The notes: generated by a model from the letters alone, not told the origin. 64,000 nucleotides of DNA from Dokdonella sp. (GCA_024707225.1 JANQAE010000001.1:1488001-1552000), one strand, 5' to 3'; shown: positions 19,801 through 28,550, numbered from the stretch's first letter. Numbers and translations: made by a program.

Positions 19801-20489
19801 GAGCGCGTGCCGGTCACGACCCGCACGCGAGCGCCGACAGGGACCGACCGCACTGGAGTCGGTGAGAACCCGTAGACGTACCGGCCCTCGCGATAGCGGC
19901 GATAGGGGCGGTAGACCTGCGGATCGGCGCCGAAGCGGATGCGCGGCGCGTCCACCGGGATCGTGCCGGCCGGTTCGAGCACGGCAGCACCAAAATTCCA
20001 GTGGTCACCAACGTACTCGTTGACGCCCTCGCGCAGCTCCTCCTGCAGGCTCCAGTTGGCGGCGGCCGAGGTGATCGCGGAATGATCGACGCGGATCGTG
20101 ATCGCGTTGCCGCCCGCGCCAGACGCGCGCGCACGCAGGGTCGCGCCCTGGAACGAGGTGCCGGCGGCGAGCGTCTCGGTGCCGAGATCCTCGAGCGTGA
20201 CCACGATCGACTGCGGATCGATGCCGGCGGCAGCGACGTCGATCATGCTGCCGCTGCCAGCGCCGACAAAGGTGGGCTGTGAAACCTGAGCGGTGCCGCC
20301 GTCGTTGTCGACAATCTCGATGTCGACATCCGTGTTGCTGGCGCCGGTGAACGGACCGACCAGCTCGACGCGGCCAGCACCCTCATTCGGGCGCGTGTCC
20401 GTGCGATAGATCGCATCCGACGGGATCAGATTCGTCGCGGTCAGCGCGGCCTCGCGCACGATGTTCGTGTTGTTGCCCAGGTATCTCAC
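16896..20489 (-). CDS. Large tail protein with repeated carbohydrate-binding-like modules
   Basis: 1197 residues. Three related modules around residues 520-720 share the pattern of aromatic-rich strands with EP(T/E)W and DG-x-(I/V)-x-W (TEPTWPTAVGDTVIDGDITW; EPTWPTIPG; TEPEWGAASIIDGTVEW), typical of small CBM-like domains in phage tails. The N-terminal 400 residues are beta-rich and the C-terminal part (QMRLRTGAAELGRLTKRRRL onward) is more compact. It follows the tape measure gene with a 4-nt overlap, which is the place of distal tail or host-recognition proteins. Confidence 0.65.
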   Translation of the reverse strand: MRYLGNNTNIVREAALTATNLIPSDAIYRTDTRPNEGAGRVELVGPFTGASNTDVDIEIVDNDGGTAQVSQPTFVGAGSGSMIDVAAAGIDPQSIVVTLEDLGTETLAAGTSFQGATLRARASGAGGNAITIRVDHSAITSAAANWSLQEELREGVNEYVGDHWNFGAAVLEPAGTIPVDAPRIRFGADPQVYRPYRRYREGRYVYGFSPTPVRSVPVGARVRVVTGTRSITISNGVTTEQLAGVTTLYDALSAIRDASALVDVVSPIVNDRLPGGQGITELSERTDSYVLSVAAAGSAAVQVADLDVSALSGAPTETLAVKCIDAGAAGAEKWEVRGDVSGLLSPATTGIAYADGRYTLTIPLAELDPSATTGMMVVEYLPSGTHPEGLPLPSLCVDRPRLGINAVNGEWEYTRVKRPPEECDCTTGELQGGPRNDCLGINDNGGTTAVSEESRLIRLQRLTAAVRELVGSNTSPTHSVAVLDVRWIQGSAAIFQECLRALVGGTLALPSWEPETAYEADAMREPTVPNGYRYAAQAGGESDDTEPTWPTAVGDTVIDGDITWECIGEAPWKMYDDAFDAWLDEVTELSGIGRPWDCSQWAPDSTLWSSGGLNACYPTERNGRLYRVSASGGLTATTGPLEPTWPTIPGARVGDNWDGGGIQWYTLPAYWEAESSVSLGKVIDPGVGVLYRAATAGETGGTEPEWGAASIIDGTVEWETIASSDLPVSAETTMDTYFEKWRTSCTHVLAAAGIERDFRLAGANGDGCWQDHELPYHWVYDGTEPFMPLQDGYYHHESAMGMDAQGRPYVYSTKRWGFGLRWGCPDALAVNDRIRITITGVSGAGRGYQEGDVFRVRTNQAQPLPFSGGQTGDDTLTWSVVADGLGRLPDYALVTTSPAPYAWADAGASLTFAIRPGGIRYALGDRYYLSVEAGRFRWRRDGGAWSSPIDIAGTAIGDGLSAVFTGGVAPSWAPGDQWSFRAEAVYGVDQCRQPVDGEIAWIGSTVIDIEPDGDGAIVGLLLAEHRIPDDATIRLQGSDDGFATTSLDLLVPWRRHDIWLAVTASHAAYRLLVDRGGALRWLWLGTSTQMRLRTGAAELGRLTKRRRLPSIVSRATLGASVSHSWLPQSSVDELFALLEHAAEQDDGLFAIVPNDGAAEVGLVRCPADTIELTDLRSYQPRAVEQHLQALDLTLEAA

Positions 20490-23400
20490 AGGTTGCCTCC
20501 GCGCCTGCGGTACTCGCGCAGTTCATGGATCATTGCGTTGCGCAGCAAGCCCGCGAGCTGTCTCTTGCCGGCATCAGTCGTGAGGTCGAGCTGACCACCA
20601 TTGATCGTCACGTTGAACACTGGCGCGCGAAGATCGCTGCTTCGCCTGCCCGGCTCGGCGCCGCCACCAGAACTCGATCCGCCGCCAGACGGCGCCTCGG
20701 CGCGCTCCGCGTCGCGCCGGGCCTGCGCCTGCTCCCGTATCTCGGCCAGTCGGCGGCGGTGTTCTTCTTCGGCAAGCCGGCGAGCCTCCATCGCCTCGCG
20801 CCGTGCGGCGGCGCCGCCGGCCTCCTCCAGCTCCTTGATGCGGTCCAGCTGCTCCTGGTACCGCCGGCGCTCAATGTCGGTCTCGTTGCCCGCGGCACGG
20901 TCGGCTTCGTCGCGCAGCTGGTCGGTGATGTCCTGCAGGGCTTCTCGGGCGCGCTCGGCTGCCTCGATCTGACGCTCGATTGCCTCGGTTCCGCCGTCCA
21001 TGACGTCCTGCAGCGTGCGCCCGTAGTCCTCCGCGCTCACCCGTCCGGCATCCCACTCCTGGCCGAGGTAGAGCAGCGCTCGCCGCTGCGCGTCCGTCAG
21101 CTGCGTCTGGATGATGATCTGGTTGTTGGTCGCATTGACCTGCTCGACGACACGCGTCTGTTGCGATGCCATCTCGCCGGCGGCTGCGGTGGTGTCCTCG
21201 ATAGCGTCCCGAGCGCCGCGCATCGCGTTGGCGGTGTCGTCGCCGGCCTGCTTGCCGATCACGCCGGCACGCTCAAGCTCAGCCGACAAGCCGAGCGCGG
21301 CAGCCTTGGACGCCAACAGCGATTCGACGCGCGCCTGCTCCGATGCCGTGCCCTGGGCGACCGCTTGCCGCTGAGCCTCAGCCATGACTGCGAAGGCGCG
21401 CACCACGTCAGCCTGCGCGTACTCACCGCGCTGAGCGCCGGAGACGACCTCGTCGAAGAACGATCGCGCTGCTGCGGCGGCGTTGTTGAGCTCGCGCTGC
21501 GTCTTGATGCCGAACTGCGAGAACTTGTCCGCCAGCGGGTCGAGCGCGGCATCAATCTCAGCCAGGCGCTGGTCAACAGCAGCGAGTGTTCGGCCCAGGG
21601 CATCGAAGCTGAGCTTCCCACTCTCAGCAGCTCGACGTAGTTCCGTCGCAAGAGCCTCAACCTCCTCCCGGGTCGTCAGCTTGGACAGCGCCGCCCTGAA
21701 AGCTGCGGTGATCTGCTCGCCGGTCGCGGCGGCATTCTCCGCGACGACGCGGAACGTCGCGATGATGTCGTCACCGGCCGCGGTGAACTTGACTCCAGCC
21801 TGAGCAGCCGACAACCCGAGACGGGTGAGCGCGGCGCCGAGCACCGCTTCGACGATCACGGCGGCGTCGGTTGCACCGCCCTTCGCCGCAGCAAAGGCGG
21901 CCTCGGCCTGGCGCTGGAACTCACGCAGCTGCTCCCCCGTGAGCTTCTGCAGCGCTGGGATCAGTTCCGTCTCGAGTGCCTTGCGGGCGTCGCGTGCGCG
22001 CGGACCGAGAACCTGGAAGGTCTCGACGACATCGCGGATGCCCTGTGGCGTGCCGAGGTCGACCTTGGCGAAGATGCCATCGAGTGCGGCTACGGTGTCC
22101 TTGCCAGCAGCGCGGGCCGCCTCGAAATCCTTGGCGGCCTTCCGGGCGAATTCTCCAGTCAGGGTGGCGATCGACCGTGATGCCTCGCCCATTTGCTGCG
22201 ACGCTGCGGCGAGCGCGGTGACGAGCTCCTTCAGCCTGGCGGTGATCGACTCCACCTCATCGCCATTGCCCATCGCGCGCTGCTGGATGCGCAATGCGGT
22301 GTAGTACCGGATCGCATCCTCCAGCTGCCGGCGATACGCCTCGGACTGGATTTGACTCTTTCGGGCCAGCTCGTCGGCACCAGCAACCTGTGCGTCTGCG
22401 GCGTCCCGATACTGCTGTGCGATCAGCTCTGCCTTACGTCCGGCCTCGGCTTGCACCCTGGCAAGCTCGGTCTCAGCTGCTTTCAACAGCTTCCGGGTGT
22501 CGAGGTATTCTTGAGTGACCCTGACGAGCTCTTCCAGCTTCCCGACGGTCCAGTCGACACCGGCGGTGACGAGTGCGAACGTGAGTGTGCGGGGAATGGA
22601 TCCGATGACGCCGCGTAGCTTTCCGATAGCGGTTGTCGGCGCCGCGGCCGCCTCCGCCATCGCACGCAACGCTTTCGAGTTAGCGGCCCACGTTGCGACC
22701 ACGTTGGCCGCCTTGAACACCACGAAGGCGCGGACCATTGTCAGGATGGCCGTTCCGTAGTCCTTCACGAAGGTGATGCTGTCGCGGATCGCCGTCGCGA
22801 CCGAGACGACGCCTTCGCCCGTCGACTTCGCCCACTGCGCGAGCTCGCCGCTGCGAGCCATCCGATCCACCGTATCGATCAGTCCGCGCAGCTGCGCCTT
22901 GAAGAACTCCAGAGGACCGGCATCCGAGACATCCTCGAAGAACCCGCGGATCCTGCTGCGCAGCTGATCCACCAGACCAGACAAGGTGTTCACATTCGCC
23001 GCGGCAGCACCGCTGCTGGCACGACCGAGCTCGTCGATCAGTAGCTTGATTTCTCGACGACCTAACTTCCCAGCCTCGGACAGCTTCTGTAGCTCCTGGA
23101 CGTTCTTGCCGGTGACCTTCTCCAGCAGCTCCCACACGGGGACGCCGCGCTCCACCAGCTGCAATATCTCCTCACCCTGAAGCTTCTGCTTTGCCCACGC
23201 CTGGCCGAGCCCGAGCGTGATGCCGGTCAGTGTCTCCTGGCTGCCGCCGAGCTTGGCGCTCTGGTCGATGATTGCCTGCAGGGTTCCATCAAGCGGGTCG
23301 AGGCCAAATGCCTTCAGCTTTACCGCGGCGTCGAGCAGCCCATCGAACTCGCGCCCGTTGTCTCGGGCCAGAGTGCGGATGCTTTTGAACGCCTCGTTCC

Positions 23401-24088
23401 CCGCCGCCGCCGACCCGTACAGGCCCGCGAGCTGCGTTCGTGCGCGCTCTGCGGCGTCTCCGAGCCCAAGAAGATTCTTCACCCCATCGAATGCCGAACG
23501 GAAACTCAGTGCGATACCGAGACCGGCCAACACCCCGCGCAACCCCGATAGCACGCCACCAACGCGACTCGTCGCCTTCTCAGTGGTTGTCGCGTCCGCC
23601 GCGAATTGGCGCAAGCCGTCGGATGCCTCCTGAATCTGCTGCCGGACCTGTTGCTGCGCTTGGCCGAGTTTGTCGGTCGACAGGCCTGCCGCGCGCATGG
23701 CGTTCTGCGTCCGCTGCAGCTCGGCGTTCTGGCGATTCTGCTGGGCCGTCAGATCGGTGACCGCCTTCCTGGACCGCTCCAGCTCGCGCGTCAGGCGACG
23801 TGATGGCTCAGCCGTCTCCTTGAACTCCTTCTCGAGCTCGGCTGTGCGCAGTTTGGCGAGGGCCAGCGCATCGCCGGTGTCATAGATTTCACCCTTGAGC
23901 TTGGTGATGCCGTTGACCTGCGCCGACAGCTGCGTCAGCTTGCGCAGTTCGCCGAGCAGAGCCTGCGCTTCGGGGCCGGCGTCCTTGAGCTCGGTTTCGA
24001 GCTCGTTGAACGCCTTGGACATCTTCTTGACGTCGCCCTCTCCTTCGGCCTCGACATACAGCCGGAAGGTCTCTTCGAATTTCGCCAT
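20486..24088 (-). CDS. Tail tape measure protein
   Basis: 1200 residues, mostly alpha-helical with long coiled-coil heptads at both ends (FNELETELKDAGPEAQALLGELRKL; EEAGGAARREAMEARRLAEEEHRRRL). The region GVLSGLRGVLAGLGIALSFRSAFDGVKNLLG is the hydrophobic segment expected of tape measures, and the segment LGLGQAWAKQKLQGEEILQLVERGVPVWELL is typical of lambda-like ones. Sets tail length and is ejected into the cell. If the usual rule of about 0.15 nm per residue applies, the tail would be around 180 nm; that is inference. Confidence 0.88.
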   Translation of the reverse strand: MAKFEETFRLYVEAEGEGDVKKMSKAFNELETELKDAGPEAQALLGELRKLTQLSAQVNGITKLKGEIYDTGDALALAKLRTAELEKEFKETAEPSRRLTRELERSRKAVTDLTAQQNRQNAELQRTQNAMRAAGLSTDKLGQAQQQVRQQIQEASDGLRQFAADATTTEKATSRVGGVLSGLRGVLAGLGIALSFRSAFDGVKNLLGLGDAAERARTQLAGLYGSAAAGNEAFKSIRTLARDNGREFDGLLDAAVKLKAFGLDPLDGTLQAIIDQSAKLGGSQETLTGITLGLGQAWAKQKLQGEEILQLVERGVPVWELLEKVTGKNVQELQKLSEAGKLGRREIKLLIDELGRASSGAAAANVNTLSGLVDQLRSRIRGFFEDVSDAGPLEFFKAQLRGLIDTVDRMARSGELAQWAKSTGEGVVSVATAIRDSITFVKDYGTAILTMVRAFVVFKAANVVATWAANSKALRAMAEAAAAPTTAIGKLRGVIGSIPRTLTFALVTAGVDWTVGKLEELVRVTQEYLDTRKLLKAAETELARVQAEAGRKAELIAQQYRDAADAQVAGADELARKSQIQSEAYRRQLEDAIRYYTALRIQQRAMGNGDEVESITARLKELVTALAAASQQMGEASRSIATLTGEFARKAAKDFEAARAAGKDTVAALDGIFAKVDLGTPQGIRDVVETFQVLGPRARDARKALETELIPALQKLTGEQLREFQRQAEAAFAAAKGGATDAAVIVEAVLGAALTRLGLSAAQAGVKFTAAGDDIIATFRVVAENAAATGEQITAAFRAALSKLTTREEVEALATELRRAAESGKLSFDALGRTLAAVDQRLAEIDAALDPLADKFSQFGIKTQRELNNAAAAARSFFDEVVSGAQRGEYAQADVVRAFAVMAEAQRQAVAQGTASEQARVESLLASKAAALGLSAELERAGVIGKQAGDDTANAMRGARDAIEDTTAAAGEMASQQTRVVEQVNATNNQIIIQTQLTDAQRRALLYLGQEWDAGRVSAEDYGRTLQDVMDGGTEAIERQIEAAERAREALQDITDQLRDEADRAAGNETDIERRRYQEQLDRIKELEEAGGAAARREAMEARRLAEEEHRRRLAEIREQAQARRDAERAEAPSGGGSSSGGGAEPGRRSSDLRAPVFNVTINGGQLDLTTDAGKRQLAGLLRNAMIHELREYRRRGGNL

Positions 24089-24696
24089 TACTGACCCCTG
24101 GCGATCTGGCGCTTGAGCTCGGCGACGTACCAGTCGGTGAGCTCAGCGATGATCGTGCGTTGAGTGCGGAGCGCGGCGGGGTGGTTGCCCTGCGGCGCCA
24201 TCATGTCGAAGGGTGAGGGGCCGCGCAGCATGATCAGGGGGCCGCGCGGCACGCGCTTGCTCCCCACTCCGAGCCGCCGCTTGCGGATGGACCGCAGCCC
24301 TTCGACGGTCGAGATGAATGCGCCCTCGTACGTCTTGGCGCCGGCGCCCTGCTCGATCGACGCCGTGGCGCCGGGCGTCTTGACGCCGCCCCACTTGCCG
24401 GAGAACGCGATCAGCGGAATGCTGCGGGTGCTGGCCCAAATCGCGAGGTAGTCGCTCTTGCGGCCACGGCCACCGGTCTCGACCCGAATGCCGGCGTTGC
24501 CGCGCGCGTCGCGCAGCGCCAAGGTCTTGACGTTGTAGTTCTCCTGGATCGCGCGGCGCGCGACCGGTAGTGCTCGGCGCTTGAGGCCCGACATCGCGAG
24601 GCGTTGCGCGTTGTCAACGCGCGACATCGTCGCCGCGACCTCGCCGGCCATGCGGCGGATCGGGTCGAGATTCATCTTGATCGCAAACTGGCTCAC
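24088..24696 (-). CDS. Minor tail protein Z-like (GPZ family)
   Basis: 202 residues. I chose GTG 24696 because a GGAGAGA Shine-Dalgarno lies 9 nt upstream; a longer frame would run back into the terminator hairpin at 24735. Features of the GPZ family are visible: an N-terminal amphipathic part, then TLALRDARGNAGIRVETGGRGRKSDYLAIWAS, and a Lys/Arg-rich core with GAKTYEGAFISTV. Probably involved in tail tube maturation or joining. The stop overlaps the tape measure start (TAATG). Confidence 0.72.
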   Translation of the reverse strand: MSQFAIKMNLDPIRRMAGEVAATMSRVDNAQRLAMSGLKRRALPVARRAIQENYNVKTLALRDARGNAGIRVETGGRGRKSDYLAIWASTRSIPLIAFSGKWGGVKTPGATASIEQGAGAKTYEGAFISTVEGLRSIRKRRLGVGSKRVPRGPLIMLRGPSPFDMMAPQGNHPAALRTQRTIIAELTDWYVAELKRQIARGQ

Positions 24697-24734
24697 GCGC
24701 GCACTTCTCTCCACCGCATCGACGCCACCCAAGA

Positions 24735-24760
24735 AGCCCTCCCGCTTGCGCGGGAGGGCT
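24735..24760 (-). terminator. Hairpin after the major tail protein gene
   Basis: An 11-bp perfect inverted repeat (24735-24745 with 24750-24760), 4-nt loop, followed leftward by TTCTT. It lies 11 nt past the major tail gene stop and probably lowers transcription into the less abundant downstream tail proteins. Confidence 0.7.
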
Positions 24761-24770
24761 CACGCACCGA

Positions 24771-25796
24771 TCAGCCGAGCGGTACGCCGTTCTGGTACAT
24801 CGCCGCGCCGACCGGCGGCTTGAGTACGCCGATCTCGAACTCGGCCGCGCCGTAGTCCGTGCCGGACTTCGTGGCGAAGTCGCCCGTCGGCGACAGCGAC
24901 GTGCGCGGGCACTTCCAGCGCGTGTTCGTGCCCTTCGGGTTCTGCTCGATGAAGTAGAACGCGCCTTCCAGATTGGCGTCCTCGCGCGTCACGAGCTGGT
25001 CGAACGATGCCGAGGCGCGCGTGTAGTCCACGCTCAGGCGCAGCGTGCGGCCGGCCGCCCGCAGTGCCGCCGGGATGCGCTCGACGGCGGCAGCGATCCC
25101 GCCCGTCGTCGGGATGCTGATCAGGCCGTACTGCTCGTCGACCTCGAAATCGACGCCGTCAGTGTTGGCGACCACGATCGTGCCCATGTCGATGAACGTC
25201 GCGGTGCCGTCCGCGAAGGTCGTCCCGTTCGTCGTGAACGTCGGCAGCGTATCGGCCGATTCGCCGGCGACCGTGCACAGGTACCAGTGCTGGTTTGCCA
25301 CGGCGGGCACGTAGACGTCGCCGACCTCGTAGGCCGCTTCGGCGACTCGCGCGGGCGCCGTCGCGCCCTCGTGGATCTCGACCGTCACGGCCGAGACGCC
25401 GAACACGCCGGAGCCGCTGTTGGTCGTGCCGCCGAGCGAGATCACGCGGTTCGGGAACACGTACGGCGTGACCTCGGCCGTGACCGTGCCGCTGGCCTGG
25501 TCGACCGGCGTGTTCTGCGCGACGAAGTAGAGCGCCTTGATCTCATTGGACAGATTGTTGCAGGTCAGCGAGATCGTGCGCGGCACGGCCAGGACGGTGC
25601 GGTCGAGCAGCTCATTGAGGCCCGATTCGGCCGAGATGTACTCGGTCGTCTCCGGCTCCTGCGAGAACGTCATTTCGGCGGACGGCGACATCGGGATCTG
25701 CGCCTGCTCGGTGCCGTCGGCATTGAACGGCGCGAAGTAGGCGATGCCGCGCGCGCGCGTCAGGTTGTTCTTGTGGGTACTGGGGAGCAGGGACAT
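24771..25796 (-). CDS. Major tail (tube) protein
   Basis: 341 residues from ATG 25796. The N-terminal part (RARGIAYFAPFN, PSAEMTFSQEPETTEYISAESG) and the end (ATKSGTDYGAAEFEIGVLKPP) match the phage tail-tube fold. A middle insertion of about 60 residues (VYVPAVANQHWYLCTV, TLPTFTTNGTTFADGTATF) resembles the small CBM-like module also seen in the 1197-residue tail protein, so the tube probably carries a surface decoration. A terminator-like hairpin follows directly. Confidence 0.82.
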   Translation of the reverse strand: MSLLPSTHKNNLTRARGIAYFAPFNADGTEQAQIPMSPSAEMTFSQEPETTEYISAESGLNELLDRTVLAVPRTISLTCNNLSNEIKALYFVAQNTPVDQASGTVTAEVTPYVFPNRVISLGGTTNSGSGVFGVSAVTVEIHEGATAPARVAEAAYEVGDVYVPAVANQHWYLCTVAGESADTLPTFTTNGTTFADGTATFIDMGTIVVANTDGVDFEVDEQYGLISIPTTGGIAAAVERIPAALRAAGRTLRLSVDYTRASASFDQLVTREDANLEGAFYFIEQNPKGTNTRWKCPRTSLSPTGDFATKSGTDYGAAEFEIGVLKPPVGAAMYQNGVPLG

Positions 25797-25799
25797 GGA

Positions 25800-25991
25800 T
25801 CAATCCTCGGATTCGGTTTCGATGGCGGGCGCGGGATCGTGCGAGGGCTGCGCCGCCGACGGCAGCTCCCGCTGGAAGATGTGGGGAAAGGCGCTCGCGC
25901 GGCGCTCGGAGAGCGTCACGACGTCACCGACTTTCAGCGGAAGGCCGGCATGCGTATGGCCTGCGGCCACGACGCGGTACTCATTCGACAT
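25800..25991 (-). CDS. Small phage protein between tail terminator and tail tube genes
   Basis: 63 residues from ATG 25991 (MSNEYRVVAAGHTHAG). A compact beta-type N-terminus (LKVGDVVTLSERRASAF) is followed by an acidic tail. The start overlaps the end of the upstream gene. Similar short genes sit here in many siphoviruses, but no function is recognised. Confidence 0.6.
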   Translation of the reverse strand: MSNEYRVVAAGHTHAGLPLKVGDVVTLSERRASAFPHIFQRELPSAAQPSHDPAPAIETESED

Positions 25992-26474
25992 GGTCGGGGT
26001 CTCCGTACTTGTGGGGGTAGGTGCACTGCACGCCCACGCCGACCAGGTCGTACGGGACGTCATCCAGGAAGGGGGCGAGCTCGACGCTCACCAGCTGTAG
26101 TTCCTGCGAGAGGAGGTTTTTCCGCAGTCCCGCAGCCAGACGTCGTCGGGACGCTCGAGCGCGCGCTGCATGTCAGCCAGCAGGTGTTCGGCCTGCAGTC
26201 CGGAATCATCGTCCGCACGGACCAGGCCGATCGCATCGAAGATCACGGTGGTCGTGGAAAGCGTGCTGCTGGCGCCGGGCCTCTGCTCGCGCGTCGTTCC
26301 GGAGCTGGGCCGGCGGACCAGGAACACCGCCGGCAAGCTCTCGGCGTCGACGTCATACGTCGGACGGCGCAGGTACACGCGCCCCTGCAGGTCATGCACC
26401 ATGGCGCCCTGCCCGCGAATGGCGAGCAGGCGCGCTTGTAAGCGCGTGAGGATGCGTGCGGCTACGCTTGGCAT
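25981..26474 (-). CDS. Tail terminator/minor tail protein U-like (single-nucleotide frame break)
   Basis: About 164 residues after correction. The N-terminal part (ILTRLQARLLAIRGQ, VDAESLPAVFLVRR) and the C-terminal part (SVELAPFLDDVPYDLVGVGVQCTYPHKYGDPD) lie in different frames. The change is at an A5 run near 26113-26118, where one more A restores a continuous protein whose YPHKYGDP end is typical of tail-completion proteins. By position, between head-tail connector and tail tube, it corresponds to lambda gpU. Uncorrected it would stop early after NYSW. Confidence 0.65.
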
Positions 26475-26788
26475 ACGAACACCCAGCTCGCTTCATCCGT
26501 ACGCACACGCCGCACGATCGTGAATGACTCGACGCCGACCCGGATCTCATCGCCATTGCGTGGCAGCGACGTGATCGCGGGCTCGATCAGGAGGCGGACC
26601 ATCGCCTGGCCGGCGATCAGCTCAACGCCGGCGAGCGCGGCCGTGGTGATGTCGCGATCGACGAAGACGCGGCAGCTCGGAACGGGACTGCCGCTCTGCG
26701 GCACATACGTGGCGACGTTCGCCATACCCGCGTCGAGGAACGCGGTGTGGAAGTCGGCCATGGAATCCTTGATCCAGTCGTTCGACAT
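26462..26788 (-). CDS. Head-tail joining protein (gpFII-like)
   Basis: 108 residues from ATG 26788. The sequence MADFHTAFLDAGMANVATY followed by short beta strands (CRVFVDRDI, VRLLIEPAITSLPRNGDEIRVG, FTIVRRVRTDEASWVFVC) follows the pattern of lambda gpFII, which joins the filled head to the tail. The longer upstream start adds residues without family likeness. Confidence 0.65.
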   Translation of the reverse strand: MSNDWIKDSMADFHTAFLDAGMANVATYVPQSGSPVPSCRVFVDRDITTAALAGVELIAGQAMVRLLIEPAITSLPRNGDEIRVGVESFTIVRRVRTDEASWVFVCQA

Positions 26789-26795
26789 GGCCGCC

Positions 26796-27359
26796 TCAGC
26801 TGTAAACCAGCCAGACCGATGGCACATTGCCGTACGGCCCAGGCGATCCGGGCCATGTGGGCGCAGGATTCGGCGGCGTCGCGAACGTGAGCGAGCCGTT
26901 GAACATGATCGTCTGGTTGGCGTTGGTGCCGCCCGAGTCGGTCTCCGATCCGGAACCGACGCCGCTGCCGTTGGCCGTGTAGCCGATCCAGATCCAGCCC
27001 GGCGCGATCGTGCCGCTGATCGGCATCTGCAGCGCGAGTGCGCCGGCGCCGATCACGTCGCTCTGATCGCTCACGGCGAGGAGCGTGCCGGGCCGAGCCA
27101 CCCCGCCGATCGGCGCGCCGCCGGCATCTGCCGCGTAGACCACGCCCTTGAACCGGTTGCCACCAGCGCTGGCGCCGCGAGTTCGCATGTTGAACGAAAT
27201 GAGGTGGGCAGTGCGGTCGAGCAAAAACGGGGCGAACAGTCCGCGGTCGCCGGACGCAGGCCAATTGCCCCCGCCGCTAAGACCGGAGTCGCCGACGATG
27301 TAGGTCGGCGGCGGACCGGCGTTGCGTCGACGGCTGGCGACGACCGCGGCGAAGCTCAT
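26796..27359 (-). CDS. Phage structural protein of unknown function
   Basis: 187 residues from ATG 27359, overlapping the preceding gene by 4 nt. Beta-rich and Gly/Ser/Thr-rich (LISFNMRTRGASAGGNRFKGVVYAAD, GWIWIGYTANGSG), resembling a jelly-roll or fibre head domain. It lies in a run of fibre-like genes. It has no variable repeat. Confidence 0.5.
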   Translation of the reverse strand: MSFAAVVASRRRNAGPPPTYIVGDSGLSGGGNWPASGDRGLFAPFLLDRTAHLISFNMRTRGASAGGNRFKGVVYAADAGGAPIGGVARPGTLLAVSDQSDVIGAGALALQMPISGTIAPGWIWIGYTANGSGVGSGSETDSGGTNANQTIMFNGSLTFATPPNPAPTWPGSPGPYGNVPSVWLVYS

Positions 27360-27847
27360 GCGGCCTCCATGTCGCCGAACACGCGCCAGACATCGGTGGC
27401 GGTCTGCACGATCGCGATCGTCGAAAGGGCAGTGCGCGACATCAACGTGTCGGGCGTGAGCAGCGTGACTCCGCCATCAGCAACCAGCGTGACCTGGCCG
27501 CCGTCGCTCGTGAGATAGATCACTGTGCGCAGCGAAAACTCGACGCTCGAGCTCGCGGGCACGAGGATCGATGCCGCCTCGTCGCACACGATCAGTGCGC
27601 CCTCGTCACCCTCCATCAGGGCGCCCGATGATCCGAAGACGGTGCGCACAGCAGCGATGGTCGCGCCGGAGGCCCCCTGGGGTCCTTCCAGGCCGCCATA
27701 GGCGAGCGATCCCCAGGCAGTGACGCCGTCACCCACCTTGAACAGAGAGGTGTCAAGCTCGATGCCGAGTTCGCCTTGCGCGAGCACCGGATTGGACACA
27801 GTCCACTCGGCCGCAGTGCCGCGGCGAAACTGCATGCGTGTCGCCAT
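27356..27847 (-). CDS. Tail-fibre-type protein with an Mtd-like N-terminal domain
   Basis: 163 residues. The start (TRMQFRRGTAAEWTVSNP, VLAQGELGIELDTSLFKVGDG) is the short virion-attachment domain found at the N-termini of many fibre proteins, including Bordetella phage Mtd. The rest is a beta-rich region. The lectin domain that carries the variable region in Mtd is absent, and there is no similarity to the template repeat, so this is not a DGR target. Confidence 0.6.
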   Translation of the reverse strand: MATRMQFRRGTAAEWTVSNPVLAQGELGIELDTSLFKVGDGVTAWGSLAYGGLEGPQGASGATIAAVRTVFGSSGALMEGDEGALIVCDEAASILVPASSSVEFSLRTVIYLTSDGGQVTLVADGGVTLLTPDTLMSRTALSTIAIVQTATDVWRVFGDMEAA

Positions 27848-28086
27848 TACGGTGCGCCTCCATCAATGACCTGCTGTGCGGTGTAGACGCTGTCCGGACG
27901 GCCGCCGTCGATGTTGACGCCGGCCTCCGATTCCATCGCGACGGCGCGATATCCGTGCGTGCCGGTGCCGACAGCGATGCGCTGCTCGTCGGTGACGTAG
28001 TACGGCTCACCTTCCGCTAGACCGCCTCCGATCGCGGCGGTCTCGAGGTCGGAGCGCGTGCCCCGCTTGACGAAGATGCGCGTCAT
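27847..28086 (-). CDS. Short Mtd-N-like fibre protein
   Basis: 79 residues from ATG 28086, joined to its neighbours by TGATG and TAATG overlaps. It starts MTRIFVKRGTRSDLETAAIGG and continues GEPYYVTDEQRIAVGTGTHG, the same attachment-type fold as the two neighbouring genes, then ends after a short tail. Paralogy with its neighbours is visible. Confidence 0.55.
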   Translation of the reverse strand: MTRIFVKRGTRSDLETAAIGGGLAEGEPYYVTDEQRIAVGTGTHGYRAVAMESEAGVNIDGGRPDSVYTAQQVIDGGAP

Positions 28087-28541
28087 CAGAACGTGCCGCC
28101 GTCCACGATCGCGGCGTCGATCGTGACGAAGCCGTTGCCCACGTCCTTCGTCCAGCTCATGGATGCGCCCATGCGCAGGACACCATCGGTGCCGTCCGTG
28201 CCCCACAGATAGCCGGACTCGCCGCCGGCGACGACGGCGACCAACTCGTCGGACGATCCCTCGGGGATGTTCAGCGCGTCTTTGAACGCGGCGAACGTCA
28301 TCTTCTTTTCTTTCGGCGCACCGCTCTCGGATGCGTCGTGAATCAGCACGAGGTCGTCGGCACCGGAGACCGCCGCAAGTGTTTCGAGGTCGTCGATCGC
28401 CGGCACCACGGGGAGCTTCGTGGTTGCGCCGGTCGCGACGTGCAGCGTGCCGCGGTCGAGGGTGACGAGCGGCTCGCCGACGAGCATGCCGGTGGTCGGC
28501 AGGTTGGCCTTGTTGCCGCGCTTGATCTGAATGCGTGCCAT
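28086..28541 (-). CDS. Mtd-N-like fibre protein
   Basis: 151 residues, starting MARIQIKRGNKANLPTTG with GEPLVTLDRGTLHVATG, again the attachment-domain pattern. The middle (DDLVLIHDASESGAPKEKKMTFAAFKDAL) is a linker seen in many fibre proteins, and the end repeats the ID..IVDGGTF pattern also found at the ends of the neighbouring genes. Possibly one of several small interacting fibre subunits. Confidence 0.6.
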   Translation of the reverse strand: MARIQIKRGNKANLPTTGMLVGEPLVTLDRGTLHVATGATTKLPVVPAIDDLETLAAVSGADDLVLIHDASESGAPKEKKMTFAAFKDALNIPEGSSDELVAVVAGGESGYLWGTDGTDGVLRMGASMSWTKDVGNGFVTIDAAIVDGGTF

Positions 28542-28550
28542 GGTTGTCTC

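Noticed and set aside
27356-27847. Mtd-N-like fibre protein as the DGR target
   Set aside because: It lacks any similarity to the template repeat; the three DUF1566-like genes carry the VRs.
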